Shown one piece after another: positions 1 to 5,162 of a DNA stretch of 5,613 nt. This DNA is from Tardiphaga sp. (GTDB lineage: Bacteria > Pseudomonadota > Alphaproteobacteria > Rhizobiales > Xanthobacteraceae), in the NCBI GenBank assembly GCA_028290765.1, contig JAQGJF010000996.1, positions 1 to 5,613 on the forward strand, in the 5' to 3' direction. Under the pieces are notes generated by a model. That model was not told the DNA's origin, did no database searches, and saw only the letters and a program-made list of their open reading frames with translations. The translations under genes were made by a program, and so were the position numbers. Each line of letters starts with the position of its first letter. The stretch's first letter is position 1.

Positions 1-10
1 CGCTCTAACT

Positions 11-68
11 TATTGTTTGAGCATGATCTTGTCCGAAAACCGGTGTCCACTTTTCGGGATCATGCTCT
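11..68 (-). repeat. Dispersed palindromic intergenic repeat, copy A, downstream of lpxB
   Basis: This 58-nt element matches the one at 5098-5155 in 52 of 58 positions and in the same orientation. It folds into a long hairpin: GAGCATGATC (19-28) pairs perfectly with GATCATGCTC (58-67), then a 4-nt bulge (29-32), then CCGAAAA (33-39) pairs with TTTTCGG (51-57) around an 11-nt loop. It starts 15 nt beyond the lpxB stop codon, so it would sit at the 3' end of the operon transcript. From memory, closely similar elements are abundant between genes in Bradyrhizobium and Rhodopseudomonas. A role in mRNA 3'-end protection or transcription attenuation is inferred. No U-tract follows the hairpin on either strand, so it is not a textbook intrinsic terminator. 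Confidence 0.85.
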
Positions 69-83
69 AGGGCCTCTCGCCTT

Positions 84-1280
84 TTACGACCTCTCGCTCG
101 AGCGCGTTCGCAACGTCGCCAGCACGATATCGGCCGCGCGCACGCTGGGCGATTTGTGACCCGTCGACATGATCGTATCGAGCCGCGCAAAGGCTTCGAC
201 CTGGCGCCGGCGTAACGGCGTATCGGAAAGCACATCCCGCAGCGCGGGCATCAGCTTTGCCGGCGTGCAATCCTCCTGGATGAACTCCGGCACCACATTC
301 TCGCCGACCACGAGATTGGCGAGAATGACGGACGACGACGTGATCCGGCGCCGCACGATCCAGGCCTCGACGGCGCCGGCCTTGTAGGCCGCGACCATCG
401 GCACCCCCGCTATCGCGAGTTCGAGCGTCACCGTGCCCGACTTGGCAAAGGCGGCGTGGGCGTTTCGAAACGCAGCCCGTTTCTCGGTCTCGCCGACCAC
501 GATTCGCGGCTGCACCGGCCAGTCCTGGAGCGCGGTGGCGATGGTCTCCTGCAGATGCGGCATGGTCGGAAGCACCAGCTCGAAAGCGGTACCCTCCGCC
601 TGCAGCAGGCCGAGCGTCGCACCGAACACCGCCATATGATGCCTGATCTCGCTGCGCCGGCTGCCGGGGAGCACCAACAACATCGGCGGCTGCGCATCGC
701 GGCGACTGCGCTCCTCGGCAGAGGGTCGCAGCGTATCGATCTGCTCGATCAGCGGATGGCCGACATAGGTGCAAGGTGGGCCACCGAGCCTGGCATGCGC
801 CTCCGGCTCGAACGGCAGCAGCGCCAGCACATGGTCGACATAGCCGCGCATCGCCCGCGCCCGTCCCGGCCGCCACGCCCATACCGACGGCGAGACATAG
901 TCGATAATCGGTATCGCCGCGTCCTTGGCGCGGACGCGCTTGGCCACGCGGTGGGTAAAGTCGGGGCTGTCGATGATGACCAGAATATCGGGAGACGCCT
1001 CGAGCACCGCCTCGGCGGTCTTCCTGATCAGGCGCAGGATGGCCGGCAATCGCTTGACGACGGCGGAGAGTCCCACGATCGACAGCTCTTCGATCGGAAA
1101 CAGGGATACCAGGCCTTCGCGCGCCATCGCACGGCCGCCGACGCCTTCGAAATGCACGGCGCCGCCGAGCCGCTGGCGCAACACCTTCATCAGGCTCGCC
1201 CCGAGCCGGTCGCCGGACTCCTCGGTCGCGACGAGGAATATTTTTCGCGTCACCCGATCGTCCGCCCTCGCCGCCTTCAC
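84..1280 (-). CDS. lpxB: Lipid-A-disaccharide synthase LpxB
   Basis: LpxB is a GT19 glycosyltransferase at the cytoplasmic face of the inner membrane. It condenses UDP-2,3-diacylglucosamine with lipid X (2,3-diacylglucosamine-1-phosphate) to give the lipid A disaccharide-1-phosphate and UDP. The 398 residues fit the family. Visible signatures are ESGD (21-24), IIDSPDF (102-108), YVSPSVWAWR (128-137), LPFEPEAH (155-162), VGHP (173-176), LPGSRRSEI (204-212) and a sugar-nucleotide-binding region SGTVTLELAIAGVPMV (281-296). E20, the Asp pair at 104/107 and R208 align with the family residues known in E. coli as E15, D98 and R201. The start shown is a GTG overlapping the lpxI stop (GTGA, 4 nt). 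A second in-frame GTG at 1253 (residue 10) has a better-placed GAGGG about 11 nt upstream, and could give a 389-residue protein starting next to the conserved TRKIF. The stop is TAA. It is the last gene of the cluster. Confidence 0.96.
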   Translation of the reverse strand: MKAARADDRVTRKIFLVATEESGDRLGASLMKVLRQRLGGAVHFEGVGGRAMAREGLVSLFPIEELSIVGLSAVVKRLPAILRLIRKTAEAVLEASPDILVIIDSPDFTHRVAKRVRAKDAAIPIIDYVSPSVWAWRPGRARAMRGYVDHVLALLPFEPEAHARLGGPPCTYVGHPLIEQIDTLRPSAEERSRRDAQPPMLLVLPGSRRSEIRHHMAVFGATLGLLQAEGTAFELVLPTMPHLQETIATALQDWPVQPRIVVGETEKRAAFRNAHAAFAKSGTVTLELAIAGVPMVAAYKAGAVEAWIVRRRITSSSVILANLVVGENVVPEFIQEDCTPAKLMPALRDVLSDTPLRRRQVEAFARLDTIMSTGHKSPSVRAADIVLATLRTRSSERS

Positions 1281-2134
1281 GCGGGTAAACCCGTGACAAA
1301 GAGGCCGGCGCGGTCCGCGACCTCGATCATGGCCTGGGGGTCGGCTACGATGGTGTTTCCCGCGACAATCGCGATGCCCGAAAGCCCGGCGGATACAGCC
1401 CCTTCGATGGTCCGCGGCCCCAGCGTCGGCAGGTCGAACCGCAGATCCTGGCCGCTCTTGGGCGCCTTCACCAGCACGCCGCGCGCCGCCTTGGCGCGAA
1501 TCCGTCCCGCGGCGCGGAGCCGCGCGATGCGCGCCAGCAGGCCGTCGGTGCCCTCGATATCCTCGACGCCGACCACATGGCCATCGATCACGACAACGGC
1601 CTGTCCGATATCGAACGGGCTGAGTGCCCGCAACACCTCGCGGCCTCGGGCGATATCGGCCATGGCCTCATCGTTCGCCGATGCGCGGGTCAGGCATCCC
1701 TCCGGCATCAGGAGATCCGGCGCGACGTCCTTGATCCCCACCATGCGAAAGCCGTCCTGCTCGAAAATGCCGGCAATTCCGGTCAGCAAATGATCGTCGC
1801 CGCCGCGAAACGCGTCCCACACGCTTCCAATGACGCGAATGGTCCCCCAGTCCAGACGAATTTCCGACAGCGCCGGCCGCACCAGCGTTCCGATGAACAC
1901 CAGGTCGCGGCAGTTTTCCGCCCGCAACAGGCTTTTGAGCCGGCCGAGTTGCCCGATCGAAATCCAGTGATGATGAAAGCGTGCCACCGCCGCCGGATCG
2001 CAAGCGCCCTTGAGCGCAAAAAACGTCGGACGAATATTGCGCGCGATCAACGAGTCCGCGACCGCGAAGGGCAGCACGCCGCCGCCCGCGATCAAGCCGA
2101 TGGGCGATGAAATTGGCAAATCCTGACTTGTCAT
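1277..2134 (-). CDS. lpxI: UDP-2,3-diacylglucosamine pyrophosphatase LpxI (DUF1009 family)
   Basis: LpxI hydrolyses UDP-2,3-diacylglucosamine to lipid X and UMP, providing the acceptor substrate for LpxB. It is the alphaproteobacterial replacement for the unrelated LpxH, first characterised in Caulobacter. The 285-residue product shows the family layout: an N-terminal glycine-rich segment GLIAGGGVLPFAVA (13-26), the core GTLVRP (82-87) and DWGTIRVIGS (95-104), GGDDHLL (111-117), VVIDGHVVGVEDIEGTDG (181-198), and the C-terminal signature KSGQDLRFDLPTLG (226-239). The last carries the conserved Asp residues D230 and D234; the Caulobacter enzyme needs an Asp in this region. The ATG lies 22 nt after the lpxA stop, with only a weak GGGG upstream, so translation is probably coupled. 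The 3' end overlaps the lpxB start by 4 nt. Gene order lpxA-lpxI-lpxB supports the call, and no lpxH is seen in the window. Confidence 0.95.
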   Translation of the reverse strand: MTSQDLPISSPIGLIAGGGVLPFAVADSLIARNIRPTFFALKGACDPAAVARFHHHWISIGQLGRLKSLLRAENCRDLVFIGTLVRPALSEIRLDWGTIRVIGSVWDAFRGGDDHLLTGIAGIFEQDGFRMVGIKDVAPDLLMPEGCLTRASANDEAMADIARGREVLRALSPFDIGQAVVVIDGHVVGVEDIEGTDGLLARIARLRAAGRIRAKAARGVLVKAPKSGQDLRFDLPTLGPRTIEGAVSAGLSGIAIVAGNTIVADPQAMIEVADRAGLFVTGLPA

Positions 2135-2156
2135 GGCTCGTCAGGCGACCCCGCAC

Positions 2157-2960
2157 TCAAGACCTGTTGCCGTCTTCTTCAGGCAGACACAGCGCGCGGT
2201 GCTTGTCCTTCGCAATGAATGCCAGAATCTCCGCAATCGCCGGGTCTTCACCGGCCATCGGCTGCACGCCCTCGAGACGCAGCGCAAATACGCCGGGGCC
2301 ATGAAACAGCTTTTGATAGAACGAGCGAACCAATGCGAGCCGCTCGCGGGTGAACTTGCGGCGCTTCATGCCGATGATGTTGAGGCCCTCGAGCGCCGCG
2401 TATTGGCCGTTGACCAGACCGAACGGAATCACGTCGCCGCGCACGCCGCAGACGCCACCGACCATCACCTGCGGTCCGATCCGCGTGAACTGGTGCACCG
2501 CCGAAAGCCCGCCGATGAAAACAAAATCGCCGATCTCGCAATGGCCGCCGAGCGTCGCCGAGGTCGCGAAGATGACGTCGTCGCCGACCTGGCAGTCGTG
2601 ACCGACATGGCTGCAATTCATGAAATAGCCGCGGTCCCCGACGCGGGTAATGCCGCCGCCGGCTACGGTGCCGGCATTCATCGTCACCGACTCCCTGATG
2701 GTGCAGCCTTCGCCGATCTCGAGCCTGGTCAGTTCGCCCCGGTAGCTCAGGGATTGCGGCGGCGTGCCGAGGGAGGCAAACGGATAGATCGTGCAGCCGG
2801 CGCCGATGGTGGTCTGCGCGGTGATGTGGACGTGCCCGATCAGCTTGCAGTCCGGCCCGATGACGACGTTGGGACCGATGATGCAATACGGCCCGACCGA
2901 GGTGCCCTCGCCGATCACGGCGCCCTCTTCAATCCGCGCCGTGGGATCGATCTTGCTCAT
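2157..2960 (-). CDS. lpxA: Acyl-ACP:UDP-N-acetylglucosamine O-acyltransferase LpxA (possibly 3-amino-sugar selective)
   Basis: LpxA performs the first acylation of lipid A synthesis, moving a 3-hydroxyacyl chain from ACP to the 3 position of the UDP-sugar in the cytoplasm. The 267 residues (E. coli 262) form a left-handed beta helix of hexapeptide repeats from about residue 4 to 185, followed by a C-terminal helical part with LNIIGMKRRKF (193-203). The catalytic His is H121 in SHVGHDC, equivalent to E. coli H125, with H118 matching H122. H156 in VHQF matches H160. G169 matches the E. coli ruler residue G173, which suggests a long acyl chain near C14. In an ungapped alignment made from memory, E. 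coli D74, K76, H99 and R100 are replaced by S70, S72, N95 and A96. These lie near the sugar site and may reflect a UDP-GlcNAc3N substrate; this is inference. The start is ATG with only a weak GGA upstream. The gene leads the lpxA-lpxI-lpxB block and is 540 nt from fabZ, so it probably needs its own promoter. Confidence 0.96.
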   Translation of the reverse strand: MSKIDPTARIEEGAVIGEGTSVGPYCIIGPNVVIGPDCKLIGHVHITAQTTIGAGCTIYPFASLGTPPQSLSYRGELTRLEIGEGCTIRESVTMNAGTVAGGGITRVGDRGYFMNCSHVGHDCQVGDDVIFATSATLGGHCEIGDFVFIGGLSAVHQFTRIGPQVMVGGVCGVRGDVIPFGLVNGQYAALEGLNIIGMKRRKFTRERLALVRSFYQKLFHGPGVFALRLEGVQPMAGEDPAIAEILAFIAKDKHRALCLPEEDGNRS

Positions 2961-2986
2961 CGCATGGTCCAGAATCAGCCAGGTTG

Positions 2987-2992
2987 GTTATA
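2987..2992 (-). promoter_or_regulatory. Possible -10 box (TATAAC) upstream of lpxA
   Basis: On the minus strand TATAAC lies 26 nt before the lpxA ATG, inside an AT-rich patch (CATATAACC) that stands out from the GC-rich surroundings. It matches five of six bases of the sigma-70 -10 consensus. No good -35 hexamer lies 16-18 nt upstream, so the call is tentative. Its position fits a separate promoter for lpxA-lpxI-lpxB. Confidence 0.28.
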
Positions 2993-3034
2993 TGGAATGT
3001 GCCGGGTTTTCCGCCTGTTACCGTGGGCGGCTGG

Positions 3035-3062
3035 CACTGTCCAGTGACGAGTGATTACACTG
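3035..3062. repeat. Cluster of CACTG/CAGTG inverted words, possible operator
   Basis: CACTG (3035-3039) and CAGTG (3042-3046) form a 5+5 inverted repeat with a 2-nt spacer. A third word, CACTG (3058-3062), again faces CAGTG, with an 11-nt spacer. The cluster lies in the divergent intergenic region and could be a regulator binding site. No regulator is known, and short words like this can arise by chance. Confidence 0.25.
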
Positions 3063-3132
3063 TGTTTCGTCGCGAATTGAGCTGGACGCCGCCCTGGAAC
3101 GACAGCAAAATCCCCGCATTGATTAGAACGAG

Positions 3133-3138
3133 AAAGGA
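3133..3138 (+). promoter_or_regulatory. Ribosome binding site of the small secreted gene
   Basis: AAAGGA (extended AGAAAGGA, 3131-3138) sits 8 nt before the ATG at 3147. It is one of the best Shine-Dalgarno matches in the window and a main reason for calling the plus-strand reading frame here rather than the overlapping minus-strand frames. Confidence 0.7.
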
Positions 3139-3146
3139 TTTCGAAC

Positions 3147-3404
3147 ATGCGCGCAATCTTGATGGCCTCCGCCGCGATCTTCATCGCCAGCTCGGTACCG
3201 GGCGCGGCCGCGGATCTCGCACTCGAGCGCACGCATGCGCCCGCGTACCGGCAGCGCGTGACCTTCGAATGCCCTCCCGTTCCGGGCGGCGTCCTCTACG
3301 GACGGCTCGATCGCTATCGCCGGAAAGCCCAGGAATGCCACTTCGACGACTGGCAGGATCGCCCCGGCATCGATGTCGTCTGGAATAACTGGAATCTCTG
3401 GTAA
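3147..3404 (+). CDS. Small putative secreted protein of unknown function, two Cys, Trp-rich C-terminus
   Basis: I do not recognise this 85-residue product. It begins with a Sec-type signal peptide: R2, a hydrophobic stretch at about residues 4-17, a PG turn at 18-19 and a likely AAA|D cleavage after residue 22. That leaves a mature periplasmic or exported protein of about 63 residues. The mature part has exactly two cysteines (C42 and C64), which could form one disulfide. A basic middle contains YGRLDRYRRK (51-60), and the C-terminus has four Trp (69, 79, 82, 85) ending in WNNWNLW. There is no transmembrane segment after the signal and no lipobox. Codons end mostly in G or C, like the neighbours, and a strong AAAGGA lies 8 nt before the ATG. 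It runs opposite to the lipid A genes, splitting fabZ from lpxA, and converges on fabZ across a 96-nt gap. A role at the cell envelope is suggested only by location and export signal. A pure ORF artefact is possible but less likely. Confidence 0.68.
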   Translation: MRAILMASAAIFIASSVPGAAADLALERTHAPAYRQRVTFECPPVPGGVLYGRLDRYRRKAQECHFDDWQDRPGIDVVWNNWNLW

Positions 3405-3405
3405 G

Positions 3406-3426
3406 TCCCGAAAACCGTTTTCCGAA
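3406..3426. repeat. Possible remnant of the palindromic repeat
   Basis: Just after the small gene's stop, CCCGAAAACCG (3407-3417) followed by TTTTCCG (3418-3424) resembles the inner arms of the 58-nt element at 11-68 and 5098-5155, but the GAGCATGATC outer arms are missing. It may be a degraded half copy; the similarity is too short to be sure. Confidence 0.25.
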
Positions 3427-3433
3427 CAGCACA

Positions 3434-3478
3434 CCCTTGGGGTCCCCTCAAGGTCCCCTCAAGATCCCCTTGGGGTCC
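3434..3478. repeat. Short tandem and direct repeats in the convergent gap
   Basis: GGTCCCCTCAA occurs twice in tandem (3441-3451 and 3452-3462), followed by a degraded third start GATCCCCTT (3463-3471). The tract is framed by two exact copies of CCCTTGGGGTCC (3434-3445 and 3467-3478). Parts can fold: CCC-T-CAAG (3456-3463) pairs with CTTGGGG (3469-3475), with one bulged T. It lies between the stop codons of the small plus-strand gene and fabZ, where a bidirectional terminator would be expected, but neither strand has a T-run after the stem. I read it as slippage-prone repeat DNA with a possible weak attenuator role. Confidence 0.7.
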
Positions 3479-3485
3479 ACCCGAG

Positions 3486-3499
3486 GGCAAAGCCTTGCC
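3486..3499 (-). other. Small hairpin directly after the fabZ stop
   Basis: On the minus strand GGCAA and TTGCC form a 5-bp stem with a 4-nt loop (GGCT), starting 1 nt past the fabZ stop codon. There is no U-tract, so this is at best a weak RNA 3' structure. It may still contribute to separating fabZ expression from the opposing gene. Confidence 0.2.
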
Positions 3500-3500
3500 G

Positions 3501-3956
3501 TCAGTCCGTCAGCATGGCGCCGACGTTGGCTTCGGCCACCGTAACCCCGTTGACCTTGGCGTCGCCGTGAAACCACCACATGGTCTTGCGGCGGCCGATG
3601 CTGCGCATGTGGTATTCGATGGTGTCTCCCGGCATCACCGGCTTGCGAAACTTGCACTTGTCGATGGTGAGAAAATAAACCGCGCGCGGCTTCTCGGTGC
3701 CCTCGACCGACATGATGCCGATCACGCCGGCGGTCTGCGCCATGCCCTCGATCATCAGCACGCCGGGAAAGACCGGCCGATCCGGAAAATGGCCGAGAAA
3801 GGCGGGTTCGTTGATGGTGACGTTCTTGACGCCGATGCCGCTGTAATCCTTGCGGATATTGATGACGCGGTCGATCAGCAGGAACGGATAGCGGTGCGGC
3901 AACGTCTTGAGGATGGTGTTGATGTCCACAAGCTCGATATTGATCGGTGACTCCAT
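3501..3956 (-). CDS. fabZ: 3-hydroxyacyl-[acyl-carrier-protein] dehydratase FabZ
   Basis: FabZ dehydrates 3-hydroxyacyl-ACP to trans-2-enoyl-ACP in fatty-acid elongation, in the cytoplasm. It competes with LpxA and LpxD for 3-hydroxyacyl-ACP, which explains its place in this cluster. The 151-residue hotdog-fold protein is of normal length. It shows [13 protein letters not shown] (19-31), the active-site block [21 protein letters not shown] (54-74) with the catalytic pair H56 and E70, and [10 protein letters not shown] (102-111) in the C-terminal strand region. The ATG overlaps the lpxD stop as TGATG, and GAGGGG lies 8 nt upstream, so this start is firm. The same frame is open for about 100 codons further upstream inside lpxD, but that part is out-of-frame lpxD sequence and is not conserved protein. 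It ends in TGA, 540 nt from lpxA, with a small opposing gene in between. Confidence 0.97.
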   Translation of the reverse strand: MESPINIELVDINTILKTLPHRYPFLLIDRVINIRKDYSGIGVKNVTINEPAFLGHFPDRPVFPGVLMIEGMAQTAGVIGIMSVEGTEKPRAVYFLTIDKCKFRKPVMPGDTIEYHMRSIGRRKTMWWFHGDAKVNGVTVAEANVGAMLTD

Positions 3957-5041
3957 CAAATCAGCCCCTCGCCCTTCGCATCCTGCGATTTCGCCGCCGC
4001 GTTCGGCGCGCCCTCGCGGGTCAACCGCTCGACCGCGAGGATCTCGCGGAACCACTGCTTGGTCGGCTTTGCGAAGAAGCCTCCCCAGCGCCCGTGGGCC
4101 GGCACGCTGTCCTTGACCGCGCTCATGGCCGTCACCTGCGCGCCCTCGCCGATCGTGACGTGGTTGTTGATGCCGACCTTGGCACCGAGCGCCACATGGT
4201 CCTCGAGCGTCAGGCTGCCGGCGAGCCCGCATTGCGCGGCCACCAGACAATGCCGCCCGATCGACACATTGTGGCCGATCTGGACCTGATTGTCGATTTT
4301 CGTGCCTTCGCCGATGACGGTGTCGCGCAGGCTGCCGCGGTCGATCGTGGTCGCGGCGCCGATTTCGACGTCATTCTGGATGATGACCCGGCCGGTCTGC
4401 GGGACCTTCAGATGGTTTTCCGATCCGAAGATGAAACCATAGCCATCCTGTCCGATATGGCAGCCGGGGTGAATGAGGACGTTGTTGCCGATCAGCGCGA
4501 ACTGGAGCGATGAACCGGCGCCGACGTTGCAGTCCCGGCCGATCCTGACATTGGCCGCGATCACGGCGCCCGAGCCGATGATCGTGCCGGCGCCGATCTC
4601 AACGTCCGGACCGATCACGGCGAGCGGATCGACGATCACGCCGTCCTCCAGATGCGCGGTCGGATGAATGACCGCGGATACCGCTATTCCCGTCAGGTCA
4701 AACCCCGACTGCGGACGAAGCGCGTCCTGATGCAGCTCGCGACCCAGCGCTACAAACGCCGCAAACGGGGTCTTGGTGCGCAGGATCGCCACGTGAGAGG
4801 GTACGCTGGCCTCGAACCGTTCGTTCACCAGGCAGGCCCCCGCACGCGTCTGCGCCAGTTGGCCGGCGTAGCGGAGATTGTCGAAGAAGGTCAGGTGCGC
4901 CGGGCCGGCTTCGTCAAGCGAGGCCAGCCCGGTAATGCGTTTGCCGGCGCTGGATCCATCGACCAAATGCGCCTTCGTCAACGCGGCTATTTCGGCCAGC
5001 GTCGACGAAGGCGGTTGCTTGAAGAAGGTTGGCTGCGCCAT
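3956..5041 (-). CDS. lpxD: UDP-3-O-(3-hydroxyacyl)glucosamine N-acyltransferase LpxD
   Basis: LpxD adds the second 3-hydroxyacyl chain, N-linked, from acyl-ACP to the LpxC product in the third step of lipid A synthesis. The 361 residues (E. coli 341) comprise an N-terminal uridine-binding domain (about 20-100), a left-handed beta helix of hexapeptide repeats (about 110-305), and a C-terminal helical tail including [10 protein letters not shown] (325-334). Key motifs are IHPTAH (125-130), HIGQDGYGF (195-203), GAATTIDRG (228-236) and [10 protein letters not shown] (249-258). H257 corresponds to the catalytic H239 of E. coli. The tail after residue 340 is polar and low in conserved features. The ATG start has GGGTGGA touching it rather than at ideal spacing, so initiation may be weak or depend on upstream translation. 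It follows bamA after a 121-nt gap that holds two palindromes, and its stop overlaps the fabZ start by 1 nt. Confidence 0.97.
   Translation of the reverse strand: MAQPTFFKQPPSSTLAEIAALTKAHLVDGSSAGKRITGLASLDEAGPAHLTFFDNLRYAGQLAQTRAGACLVNERFEASVPSHVAILRTKTPFAAFVALGRELHQDALRPQSGFDLTGIAVSAVIHPTAHLEDGVIVDPLAVIGPDVEIGAGTIIGSGAVIAANVRIGRDCNVGAGSSLQFALIGNNVLIHPGCHIGQDGYGFIFGSENHLKVPQTGRVIIQNDVEIGAATTIDRGSLRDTVIGEGTKIDNQVQIGHNVSIGRHCLVAAQCGLAGSLTLEDHVALGAKVGINNHVTIGEGAQVTAMSAVKDSVPAHGRWGGFFAKPTKQWFREILAVERLTREGAPNAAAKSQDAKGEGLI
3965..3970 (-). promoter_or_regulatory. fabZ ribosome binding site inside the lpxD 3' end
   Basis: On the minus strand GAGGGG sits 8 nt before the fabZ ATG, within the final codons of lpxD. 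It fixes the fabZ start and, together with the TGATG overlap, points to translational coupling of lpxD and fabZ. Confidence 0.7.
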
Positions 5042-5064
5042 TCCACCCGCTGCGGTCCGGCTCC

Positions 5065-5091
5065 GATCATGATGCAGATCGCATCATGATC
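5065..5091. repeat. Perfect 11-bp palindrome between bamA and lpxD
   Basis: GATCATGATGC (5065-5075) and GCATCATGATC (5081-5091) are exact reverse complements separated by the 5-nt loop AGATC. The GATCATG core is shared with the outer arms of the adjacent 58-nt repeat, so it may be part of an extended repeat unit. It lies 24 nt before the lpxD start on the transcript. No T-run follows on either strand, so a rho-independent terminator is unlikely. It could block or slow read-through from bamA, stabilise either mRNA, or bind a protein. Confidence 0.75.
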
Positions 5092-5097
5092 TTATCC

Positions 5098-5155
5098 TAT
5101 TGTTTGAGCACGATCTTCTCGGAAAACCGGTCCCCACTTTTCCGGATCATGCTCT
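5098..5155 (-). repeat. Dispersed palindromic intergenic repeat, copy B, between bamA and lpxD
   Basis: This is the second copy of the element at 11-68, with 52 of 58 identical positions and the same orientation. GAGCACGATC (5106-5115) pairs with GATCATGCTC (5145-5154) apart from one C/A mismatch. CGGAAAA (5120-5126) pairs with TTTTCCG (5138-5144). The inner stem differs from copy A at two paired positions that changed together, so pairing is kept. It begins 7 nt after the bamA stop codon, again directly 3' of a gene. Confidence 0.85.
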
Positions 5156-5162
5156 GTCAAAC

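Larger units (their letters stand above)
2961..3146. promoter_or_regulatory. Divergent upstream region between lpxA and the small secreted gene
   Basis: This 186-nt stretch lies between two diverging start codons: lpxA to the left, the small plus-strand gene to the right. No ORF with coding character fits it. It is the only place where a promoter for the lpxA block could sit outside a coding region, and it should also hold the promoter of the small gene. A cluster of CACTG/CAGTG words lies at 3035-3062. I see no convincing -35/-10 pair on the plus strand. Confidence 0.5.

Noticed and set aside
11..68. Repeat hairpin as a standard rho-independent terminator of lpxB
   Set aside because: The stem is strong but no run of Us follows on either strand, so I describe it as a repeat with possible RNA 3'-end function.
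67..1299. A 410-codon minus-strand frame over lpxB
   Set aside because: It is a shifted frame of lpxB with Arg/Gly/Ala-rich low-complexity content, while the lpxB frame carries all the family motifs.
456..1793. A 445-codon open frame on the plus strand opposite lpxB and lpxI
   Set aside because: It is antisense to two well-identified genes, its product is Arg/Ala/His-rich with no family signature, and long antisense frames are expected in GC-rich codon-biased DNA.
2133..3047. A 304-codon plus-strand frame over lpxA
   Set aside because: It is antisense to lpxA, Asp/Ala/Arg-rich, and lacks recognisable domains or an RBS.
3077..3111. TTGAGC at 3077-3082 as a -35 box for the small gene
   Set aside because: No acceptable -10 lies at 16-18 nt; CAAAAT at 3106-3111 is 23 nt away.
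3123..3434. Minus-strand frames of 83-103 codons opposite the small secreted gene
   Set aside because: They have no good RBS, signal or known motif, whereas the plus-strand frame has AAAGGA at 8 nt and a signal peptide.
3434..3478. Tandem repeats as a CRISPR array
   Set aside because: Repeat units are 11-12 nt, partly in direct tandem without proper spacers, and no cas genes are present.
3957..4250. Upstream in-frame extension of fabZ into lpxD (249-codon frame)
   Set aside because: The extra part is Arg/Gly-rich and out of frame with lpxD. The ATG at 3956 has a proper RBS, a TGATG overlap and gives the normal FabZ length.
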